From Ignavibacteriota bacterium (GTDB taxonomy: Bacteria; Bacteroidota; Ignavibacteria; Ignavibacteriales; Melioribacteraceae): 33,788 bases of DNA. Location of the stretch: contig PAAX01000025.1 in the NCBI GenBank assembly GCA_002698995.1, positions 1 through 33,788 on the forward strand, given 5' to 3'. The notes beneath the pieces were generated by a model. It saw nothing but the letters and a program-made list of their open reading frames with translations, was not told the origin of the DNA and searched no databases. Position 1 is the first letter of the stretch. Each line of letters begins with the position of its first letter. A program made the position numbers and the translations under genes. Below are positions 8,208-15,177 of this stretch, piece after piece.

Positions 8208-9686
8208 TTGGAAAAACAAAAAATTAACATATTAATTGTAGATGACGAAAAAGGTTTAAGAATCGGTACTCAGCGTCTTTTAGAAGACGAAGGTTACTAT
8301 GTTGATGTTGCAGAAAACGGAACAGAGGGTATTAAACTTGGATCTTCAAAAGATTATGATCTAGCTGTAATTGATCTTAAAATGCCTGATATAGAAGGAA
8401 TTGAGGTTTTAAGGGAAATTAAAAAAGTTCATCCTAATACTATATGTTTTATTGCGACGGCATTTGCAAGTTACGATACTGCAATTGAAGCTACAAGAGA
8501 AGGTGCATTTACTTATATACCAAAACCTTTTTCTCCTGAAGAAATATTGCAGAATTTAGAACAAGGTTATAAACAGAGAGTTCTTCTTCAAGAATCGGAT
8601 AAATTGAAAAAAGAACGAGAAGAAAAACTATTAGAACTTGCAAATGAAAAGAGCAGATTAAACACAATTGTAAAAACAATTGCCGATGGTGTACTGGTTA
8701 TAAACAAATCAACTGAAGTTGTCTACTATAATTATGCTGCAATTAAATATCTCGATTTGGAATCGATAAAAATTGGCGAGAAAATTCTTGATAAATGTCC
8801 AAAGAAAATTAATGATTTAGTAAGATCATTTATTGATTCGGAAAACAAGAAGCAGAAATCAATTTTAAAACAGATTGAGATTAAACCGAAGGGAGAACTT
8901 TTTGTAGAATGTATCTGCAGCAGTGTTGAAAATCCGGATGGGACATTTGCCGGAGTTGTTCTAGTAATCAGAAATATAACTGAGCTGAAGAAAATTGAAT
9001 TGATTAAATCTCAGTTTGTTTCTATGGTGGCGCATGAATTAAAAACTCCGATGGCTGCAGTATTAGGATTTCTAAAAATTATATTAGATAAGTCAATTCC
9101 GGTTTCACAAGATAAACTTGATGAATTCTTAAACAGATCGGTTGTTAGATTAAAGGGATTATTAGATTTAGTAAATGATTTACTTGATATATCAAGAATG
9201 GAATTACAAACTAAGCAGAGAGAAATTATAGAAATAAATATTGAAGAAATTATTGATACAACAATACAATTTTTAGAAATAGAAATTCAGAAAAGAAATA
9301 TAGAAGTAACAAAAGAATATCAAAAAAACTTACCAATCATAAAAGCAGATCAAAACGAGATTATTCGGTTATTCACAAATATTCTAAGCAACGCAATTAA
9401 ATATAATTCCGAAAATGGTAAAATAAATATAAATATATGTACTACGGATAATTACCTCTCTGTAGCAATTAAAGATACCGGCATTGGTTTAAAGCCGGAA
9501 GAAAAAGAAAAACTTTACCTGGAATTTTACCGGGCTAAAAATGAAAAGACGAGAGGAATAAGCGGTACCGGATTAGGATTAACAATAGTTAAAAGAATTG
9601 TTGATTCTTATCATGGTAAAATTGAAGTAGAATCAGAATATGGTGAAGGAACAAACTTCAAAGTCTTTTTACCATTAAATAAATAA
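8208..9686 (+). CDS. Hybrid REC-PAS-histidine kinase
   Basis: A soluble signalling protein of 492 aa. It begins with an NtrC-like receiver (acidic pair D12/D13, phospho-acceptor D56 in VIDLKMP, T84, K106). A coiled linker and a PAS domain (about 150-262) follow. HisKA has H276 in MVAHELKTPMAAVLG, and HATPase_c has NILSNAIKY, DTGIGL and GTGLGL. A receiver ahead of the kinase suggests that it takes phosphate from, or is controlled by, the upstream kinase. The start is TTG at 8208. No ATG or GTG exists before the REC core, an in-frame TAA lies at 8181, and the only SD-like AAGG is two to three bases away. Translation may therefore be weak. A 69-base AT-rich gap precedes it, the largest inside the operon. 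Confidence 0.88.
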   Translation: MEKQKINILIVDDEKGLRIGTQRLLEDEGYYVDVAENGTEGIKLGSSKDYDLAVIDLKMPDIEGIEVLREIKKVHPNTICFIATAFASYDTAIEATREGAFTYIPKPFSPEEILQNLEQGYKQRVLLQESDKLKKEREEKLLELANEKSRLNTIVKTIADGVLVINKSTEVVYYNYAAIKYLDLESIKIGEKILDKCPKKINDLVRSFIDSENKKQKSILKQIEIKPKGELFVECICSSVENPDGTFAGVVLVIRNITELKKIELIKSQFVSMVAHELKTPMAAVLGFLKIILDKSIPVSQDKLDEFLNRSVVRLKGLLDLVNDLLDISRMELQTKQREIIEINIEEIIDTTIQFLEIEIQKRNIEVTKEYQKNLPIIKADQNEIIRLFTNILSNAIKYNSENGKININICTTDNYLSVAIKDTGIGLKPEEKEKLYLEFYRAKNEKTRGISGTGLGLTIVKRIVDSYHGKIEVESEYGEGTNFKVFLPLNK

Positions 9687-9703
9687 CAAACTAGGAGAAG
9701 GAA

Positions 9704-10072
9704 ATGAAGTTAATTGCACTTATTGATGATGATCCGGATATCATCGAAGCAAGTAGTTTAGTCCTGCAGTCCAAAGGTTATGAAGTTGTAACCGCAAACA
9801 ATCCAGATGATGGTTACAAAATAATTAAAGAAAAAAATCCAGATTTAATAATACTTGATGTAATGATGGATGAACCAGATGATGGATTTTTCTTAGCTCA
9901 AAAATTACGTAGAGAAAAAATCAGCACTCCAATTTTAATGTATACTTCAGTATCTAAAACAATTGGATTTGATTATGGTCAGAGTGAAATGGTTCCTGTT
10001 GATGATTTTGTAGAAAAACCAATTTCTCCTGATGAACTTGTAGCTAAAGTAACAAAATTGTTAAATAATTAG
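9704..10072 (+). CDS. Stand-alone response-regulator receiver protein (REC only)
   Basis: This 122-aa receiver domain has the acidic triad D8-D10, phospho-acceptor D52 in LDVMMDEPDDGF, the switch Ser in YTSV and Lys in EKP. No output domain follows. The SD AGGAGAAGG lies just before the ATG. It starts 17 bases after the hybrid kinase and ends 11 bases before the second hydrogenase module, so it is translated as part of the operon. Its similarity to the receiver at 7743 suggests duplication or two parallel arms of one relay. Its direct target cannot be read from the sequence. Confidence 0.9.
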   Translation: MKLIALIDDDPDIIEASSLVLQSKGYEVVTANNPDDGYKIIKEKNPDLIILDVMMDEPDDGFFLAQKLRREKISTPILMYTSVSKTIGFDYGQSEMVPVDDFVEKPISPDELVAKVTKLLNN

Positions 10073-10083
10073 GGGGTGCTGTT

Positions 10084-10557
10084 ATGCTGGTTTTAGAAAA
10101 AAATGCCATAACCGAAGAGATTGAAGAATCAATAAAACTTCATGGCAATAATAGATCTGCTCTTATTCCAATACTTCAAGATATTCAAAGAAAGCACAGC
10201 CATATTTCTGATTTTGCTCAACAAGAAGTAGCAAGATTATTAGATATTCATCCCGTAGAAGTTTATTCCGTCGTCTCCTTCTACGCATTTCTAAACACTA
10301 AGCCAAAAGGAAGAAACATTGTTCGTTTATGCCAAACAATAACATGTGATCTTCAAGGAAAAGCTGCAATTGCAAAAGCAATTGAGAGAGAATTAAACTG
10401 CAAATTTGGTGAAACTACTCAAGATAAAAAGTTCTCGCTTGAATTTGCCAACTGTTTAGGAATGTGCGATCAAGGTCCGGCTATGATTGTGAATGATAAA
10501 GTATATTCACATTTAACACCGGAAAAAGCTGTCCAAATATTAAGTAATATTAAGTAG
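10084..10557 (+). CDS. NuoE/HydC-like [2Fe-2S] subunit, module 2
   Basis: A second NuoE-type electron-transfer subunit, 157 aa. The helical N-terminal domain contains VYSVVSFYAFL, and the thioredoxin-like domain has C83 and C88 (CQTITC) and C124 and C128 (CLGMC), a complete [2Fe-2S] set. It is clearly a diverged paralogue of the 1495 gene rather than a recent copy. AGGGGGTG lies upstream of the ATG. It is followed after nine bases by a NuoF-like gene and then a HydA-like gene, repeating the order of module 1. It most likely serves the HydA2 complex; exchange of subunits with module 1 is possible. Confidence 0.92.
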   Translation: MLVLEKNAITEEIEESIKLHGNNRSALIPILQDIQRKHSHISDFAQQEVARLLDIHPVEVYSVVSFYAFLNTKPKGRNIVRLCQTITCDLQGKAAIAKAIERELNCKFGETTQDKKFSLEFANCLGMCDQGPAMIVNDKVYSHLTPEKAVQILSNIK

Positions 10558-10566
10558 GAGAAAACA

Positions 10567-11772
10567 ATGACGACTAATAAACAAAAAAGAGAAGGTGCTG
10601 TAATTTTCTCTGAATACGAAAGAGGAAGTGCCATCAAAAAAGCTCTTTCTATGGGAAGAGATGATATACTTTTTGAATTGCGTGAATCAAAATTAAAGGG
10701 AAGAGGGGGAGCTGGATTTCCTACTTCTACTAAATGGATGCTTGTTGCAGCAGCAAAAGCTGAAGAGAAGTATTTAATTTGCAATGCCGATGAAGGTGAA
10801 CCCGGTACATTTAAAGATAGAGTTCTACTTCTTGAATATCCTGAATTAGTTTTTGATGCTATGGTTGTTGGAGGTTACACTTTAGGTGCAAAACATGGCG
10901 TTGTATATTTACGCGGTGAATATGAATATATGAAAAAATCTCTGGAAGATTACTTGGAAGCAATGAGAAAAGATAATCTTCTTGGAAATAATATCTTAGG
11001 AAAAGAAGGATTTAATTTTGACATTAGTATTTTCTTAGGATCAGGAGCTTATGTATGCGGTGAAGAGACTGCATTAATTGAATCGATGGAAGGACAAAGA
11101 GGTGAAGCCCGCAACAAACCTCCTTACCCGGTTAATACAGGATTTATGGGAATGCCTACTGCTGTTAATAATGTAGAAACTTTAGCTGCCGTTTCTCATA
11201 TTGTAGTTAAAAGCGGAGCTTGGTTTAAGCAGCATGGTACTGATAAATCAACCGGTTCTAAATTGTTGTCAATTTCAGGTGACTGTAAAAAACCCGGAGT
11301 TTATGAATTGCCTTGGGGAACTAAAATTTCTGAATTACTTGAACTGGTTGGAGCTGAAAATACTAAAGCAGTTCAAGTTGGCGGTGCATCGGGAATATGT
11401 CTTTCAAGATCAGAATTTGATAGAACTTTAGCTTATGAAGATGCTGCAACCGGCGGATCAATAATGATATTTAATGAAAACAGAGATATGTTGAAAGTTC
11501 TAAAAAACTTCATGGAATTCTTTGTTGAAGAATCATGCGGACAATGTACACCTTGCAGAATTGGTAATGTTAAGCTTCTTGAAGGTATTGAAATGATAGA
11601 AAGAGGTGAATATACTTTCTCATATATTAAGAAACTTAAGGATCTTGGTAATACAATGAAAGTTGCTTCCAAATGCGGGTTAGGGCAGTCAAGTCCAAAC
11701 TCATTCATATCAATTCTTGATAATTTTAGCGATGAAATATTTAATAATGTAAACGGAGGCAGCCATGCATAA
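10567..11772 (+). CDS. Minimal NuoF-like FMN diaphorase subunit, module 2
   Basis: A 401-aa NuoF homologue with an FMN/NAD(H) core: KGRGGAGFPTSTKW near residues 44-57, NADEGEPGTFKDR and the CGEETALIESMEGQRG loop. An SLBB domain and the [4Fe-4S] site C324, C327, C330 and C370 follow. Unlike the 656-aa HydB1 it has no N-terminal thioredoxin domain and no C-terminal ferredoxin or Zn site, so its electron routing must differ. The SD GTAGGAG precedes the ATG. Its end overlaps the start of hydA2 by eight bases, which implies translational coupling and a tight HydA2 partnership. Candidate roles are NAD(P)H-linked oxidoreduction with HydA2; nucleotide specificity is not evident. Confidence 0.92.
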   Translation: MTTNKQKREGAVIFSEYERGSAIKKALSMGRDDILFELRESKLKGRGGAGFPTSTKWMLVAAAKAEEKYLICNADEGEPGTFKDRVLLLEYPELVFDAMVVGGYTLGAKHGVVYLRGEYEYMKKSLEDYLEAMRKDNLLGNNILGKEGFNFDISIFLGSGAYVCGEETALIESMEGQRGEARNKPPYPVNTGFMGMPTAVNNVETLAAVSHIVVKSGAWFKQHGTDKSTGSKLLSISGDCKKPGVYELPWGTKISELLELVGAENTKAVQVGGASGICLSRSEFDRTLAYEDAATGGSIMIFNENRDMLKVLKNFMEFFVEESCGQCTPCRIGNVKLLEGIEMIERGEYTFSYIKKLKDLGNTMKVASKCGLGQSSPNSFISILDNFSDEIFNNVNGGSHA

Positions 11773-13681
11773 AAAAGAAGAATTAAGAGCTCCGGTAAGT
11801 CAAAAACCTCACGTAGTTGAAAAACCAGAAAATATAGATACTATTGGGGGAACAGTAACTCTTGAATTAAATGAGAAAAAAGTAACTGTTCCGTTAGGTA
11901 CTACAATTTTAGATGCTTGTAAAGAAAACAATATTCATATACCAACTCTATGTCATCACGAAGATTTATGTGTTGCCGGTGTATGCAGACTTTGCGTTGT
12001 TGAAGTTGAAGGAATGAGAACACTTCAAGCATCATGTGCTTATCCTATTACATCTCCAATTAAAGTTCATACATCCACTCCAATGGTTCGTCAAGCAAGA
12101 AAACATATAATCGATTTATTAATAAGCGAACATTACGGTGAATGTTATTCATGTTTTAGAAATAACAATTGTGAATTACAATCATTAGCAAAAGAATATG
12201 GTGTTGATCATTATAATTTCGGTCATATCGAAAAACCTAGATATGAAGTTGATAAATCGTCATACTCGGTTATTAGAGATATGGATAAATGTGTACTTTG
12301 CAAAAGATGTGTAAGAACATGTATTGATCTTCAAGAAGTTGGTGTGCTTGAAGCTGTGGGAAGAGGAGATCAAACTAGAATAAGTACATTTTTAGATAAA
12401 CCATTAGCTGATGTAGTATGTATAAATTGCGGACAATGTATAAACCGCTGTCCAACCGGGGCATTAAGGGCTAACGATCCTAGAGATGAAATATGGGAAG
12501 CAATTGATGATCCTAAAAAGCATGTTATAATTCAAACAGCACCATCACCTAGAGCTGCAATAGGAGAAGAATTTGGACAGGAACCTGGTTTATCATATAC
12601 AAAAGAAATGACTACAGCTTTAAGAAGAATTGGTTTTGATAAAGTATTCGATACAAACTTTACAGCTGATCTTACAATTATGGAAGAAGGGACTGAATTA
12701 ATTTTACGATTATATAAAGCTCTTGTTGAAAAAGATAATTCTGTTAAAGTACCTCAATTTACTTCTTGTTCTCCGGGCTGGGTAAAATATTTAGAGCATT
12801 TCTATCCAGAATATATAGACAATTTAAGCTCTGCAAAATCACCACAGCAGATGTTTGGTGCATTGATCAAAACTTATTATGCGGAAAAGAATGGTATAAA
12901 TCCTGAAGATATAGTATCTGTAGCTTTAATGCCTTGTTCAGCTAAAAAGTTTGAATGCAACAGACCTGAAATGCACGACTCCGGCTTTAAAGATGTTGAT
13001 TATGGTTTGACTACAAGAGAGTTAGCACAAATGATTAAAGAAGCCGGAATATTTTTGCCTGAAATGCCAAAGAGCAATTTCGATAATCCATTCGGCGAAG
13101 CATCAGGTGCCGGACTTATATTTGGTGCTACAGGTGGAGTTATGGAAGCAGCAATAAGAACTGTATATGAATTGATAACAGGAAAGAATGTAGAAGATTT
13201 CTTCGAAAATATGAATGTTACACCTGTTAGAGGTTTTGAAGGAGTTAAATATGCAGAACTTCCGATAACAGAAGTTGGACCAGTACCCGACATTTTAAAA
13301 CCATTAGTTCCAAATTGGGATTGGGTTAAAGGAGCAACTCTAAAAGTTGCAGTAGTTCACGGAACAGCCAACGCTAAAAAGGTTATGGAAGATATTAAAG
13401 CCGGTGGTAAATTTAGTGAATGTCATTTTATTGAATTTATGGCTTGTCCTGGCGGATGTTTAGGAGGCGGCGGTCAGCCAATTCCAACAAACAAAGAAAT
13501 AAGAGCAAAAAGAGCTCAAGCTATTTATAATGAAGATGAATCTTTAACTCTTAGAAAATCACACATGAATGAAAATGTATTGAGATTATATGAAGAATTT
13601 TTACCTGAAGGACCTTGCAGTCATAAGTCTCATAAACTCTTACACACTCATTATACCGAAAGAGGAAAATACATAGCATAA
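11765..13681 (+). CDS. [FeFe]-hydrogenase-like subunit HydA2 with Ser in the L1 motif (TSCSPGW)
   Basis: A 638-aa M3-type [FeFe]-hydrogenase homologue. It has about 30 extra N-terminal residues, then [2Fe-2S] (C63, C74, C77, C91), His-Cys [4Fe-4S] (H123, C127, C130, C136), two [4Fe-4S] clusters (C176/179/182/186 and C219/222/225/229), the H-cluster domain and the small-subunit tail (RKSHMNENVLRLYEEFL). L2 MPCSAKKFE (C391) and L3 MACPGGCLGGGGQP (C561, C565) are normal. L1 reads TSCSPGW: C335 is the proton-shuttle position, and S336 replaces the Cys that ligates the H-cluster [4Fe-4S]. The codons act-tct-tgt-tct-ccg-ggc-tgg are unambiguous. It may be an active variant, a tuned-potential enzyme or a non-catalytic electron-transfer or sensing subunit. 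GGAGG precedes the ATG. Confidence 0.92.
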   Translation: MHKKEELRAPVSQKPHVVEKPENIDTIGGTVTLELNEKKVTVPLGTTILDACKENNIHIPTLCHHEDLCVAGVCRLCVVEVEGMRTLQASCAYPITSPIKVHTSTPMVRQARKHIIDLLISEHYGECYSCFRNNNCELQSLAKEYGVDHYNFGHIEKPRYEVDKSSYSVIRDMDKCVLCKRCVRTCIDLQEVGVLEAVGRGDQTRISTFLDKPLADVVCINCGQCINRCPTGALRANDPRDEIWEAIDDPKKHVIIQTAPSPRAAIGEEFGQEPGLSYTKEMTTALRRIGFDKVFDTNFTADLTIMEEGTELILRLYKALVEKDNSVKVPQFTSCSPGWVKYLEHFYPEYIDNLSSAKSPQQMFGALIKTYYAEKNGINPEDIVSVALMPCSAKKFECNRPEMHDSGFKDVDYGLTTRELAQMIKEAGIFLPEMPKSNFDNPFGEASGAGLIFGATGGVMEAAIRTVYELITGKNVEDFFENMNVTPVRGFEGVKYAELPITEVGPVPDILKPLVPNWDWVKGATLKVAVVHGTANAKKVMEDIKAGGKFSECHFIEFMACPGGCLGGGGQPIPTNKEIRAKRAQAIYNEDESLTLRKSHMNENVLRLYEEFLPEGPCSHKSHKLLHTHYTERGKYIA

Positions 13682-13697
13682 TTAATATTTCTTGATT

Positions 13698-13735
13698 AAA
13701 GGTCATACTTTGCTTAGTCTTAGTATGACCTTTTT
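13698..13735 (+). terminator. Rho-independent terminator after the hydrogenase operon
   Basis: AAAGGTCATACT (13698-13709) pairs perfectly with AGTATGACCTTT (13722-13733), a 12-bp stem with a 12-base loop. It ends in a run of five Ts and then TTAATTA. It begins 17 bases after the hydA2 stop and should end the transcript. It separates the operon from the two membrane kinases downstream. Confidence 0.9.
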
Positions 13736-13749
13736 AATTATTGGTAATC

Positions 13750-15120
13750 ATGAAATTACTTCCTAAATCTGCTTATCACTACAATGAATATTGGAAATCG
13801 ATTGTTAAATACAACAACTGGTTTATCAAACTTCGTTTTATTGCATTTGTTTCATTAATAAATTTTATTCTTGCAATAAAATACTTCTTCAGATTTGAGC
13901 TTACAGATATTCAACTCTATTCATTTATAATTGTTACCGGATTTATTCTTGCATATAATATTCTATTTGACAGAATAAAAGATCAAATTACAGACTTAAA
14001 TTCGAAAATAACTCCAATTCATTTTTCTCTTCTGCAAATATTATTAGATTTATTTTCCCTAAGTATATTAGTCTATTTTACCGGGGGAATTGAAACTCCT
14101 CTCTTCATGTTTTTTATTTTCCACATGATTATTGGAAGTTTAATTTTACCTTCTACAATAATGTATTTTATTGCCGGAACTATGATCATCTTTTTTTCAT
14201 CATTTAGTTTATTAGAATACTTTGAAGTAATTCCGCATCAAAGCATAGTAGGCTTGTATAAGTATGAACTTTATAATGATCTTAATTTCGTAATAGGATT
14301 CTTATTCTCATTTTCATTCGTTGTATTTGTAAGCATATTTTTAACTTCAAAAATTGTACATGATTTATATTCTCGAGAGTCACAATTAAAGTTAGCTTTA
14401 GATGATTTGCATAGTGCCGAAGAATCTAAACAGAAATATATAATTGCTGTAGTACATGAACTTAAAAGTCCAATTACCGCAATGATATCAAATATAGAAT
14501 TGATTACAGGCAATTACCTAGGTGAAGTTCCCGATAAAATTATGGATAAAGCTTTACGCGCAAAGGAAAGGGGAATTGATGCAATAAATAGTATTAATTC
14601 AATTCTGCATGTATCCAGATTCAAACTGTTGAATAAAATTCACAAGGATGAAATATCTTTGGTTAAATTGTTTCAAAAGGTTATAAATAAATATCATGAT
14701 ATTGCATCAAGAAAAAATATAGAAATTAGAATTAAGAATGACGATTCGATTGATAAAATTATAGCTGATGAAATCTTACTCGAACTTGCATTTTCTAATA
14801 TAATTAGTAACAGCATAAAGTATACTCCTGAAAACGGAAATATTGAAATAGAATATGAAAGAAAAAATGATTACTTATTTATTTCTTTTTCGGATGATGG
14901 AATTGGAATTCCAAAGAATGAATTAGAAAAAATATTTGAAGAATATTTTAGAGCATCAAATGCAAAGAAAAATAAAATTGAAGGAACAGGAACCGGATTA
15001 AATATTGTAAAACAAATAATTGATAAACATAACGGTATTATTGAAGTTGATTCTCCCTCAAAACTAAGTTCTAATAACAGACCAGGTGTAGAATTTACAG
15101 TTAAACTTCCGATTGAATAA
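13750..15120 (+). CDS. Membrane sensor histidine kinase, tandem copy 1
   Basis: An integral-membrane histidine kinase of 456 aa. About six hydrophobic segments occupy the first 210 residues, with short loops and no periplasmic sensor domain. HisKA follows with H236 in VVHELKSPITAM, then HATPase_c with NIISNSIKYTPENG, DDGIGIP and GTGTGLNIV. The start ATG at 13750 gives MKLLPKSAYHYNEYW, which aligns with MIKLAPKWAYHYDEFW of the next gene. A TTG nine bases upstream is less likely. No clear SD is seen, unlike the hydrogenase genes. Signals are probably sensed within or near the membrane. No response regulator is adjacent; the lone receivers upstream are possible partners. Confidence 0.9.
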   Translation: MKLLPKSAYHYNEYWKSIVKYNNWFIKLRFIAFVSLINFILAIKYFFRFELTDIQLYSFIIVTGFILAYNILFDRIKDQITDLNSKITPIHFSLLQILLDLFSLSILVYFTGGIETPLFMFFIFHMIIGSLILPSTIMYFIAGTMIIFFSSFSLLEYFEVIPHQSIVGLYKYELYNDLNFVIGFLFSFSFVVFVSIFLTSKIVHDLYSRESQLKLALDDLHSAEESKQKYIIAVVHELKSPITAMISNIELITGNYLGEVPDKIMDKALRAKERGIDAINSINSILHVSRFKLLNKIHKDEISLVKLFQKVINKYHDIASRKNIEIRIKNDDSIDKIIADEILLELAFSNIISNSIKYTPENGNIEIEYERKNDYLFISFSDDGIGIPKNELEKIFEEYFRASNAKKNKIEGTGTGLNIVKQIIDKHNGIIEVDSPSKLSSNNRPGVEFTVKLPIE

Positions 15121-15177
15121 TCTTTACTTTATAAGGAGATATTATTATATTTTTTAAGCATTAATCAGGTTAAGAAC

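Noticed and set aside
10470-13293. Long antisense frames inside the second hydrogenase module (10470-10784, 11433-11708, 13000-13293)
   Set aside because: They are mirror frames of well-supported genes, with no SD and no recognisable motifs.
11765-13681. HydA2 as a NuoG-type complex I subunit rather than a hydrogenase
   Set aside because: It has complete L2 and L3 H-cluster motifs and the small-subunit tail, which NuoG lacks.
15132-15137. AAGGAG as ribosome site for an upstream start of the second membrane kinase
   Set aside because: The frame that follows stops within a few codons, and alignment with the first kinase supports the ATG at 15178.
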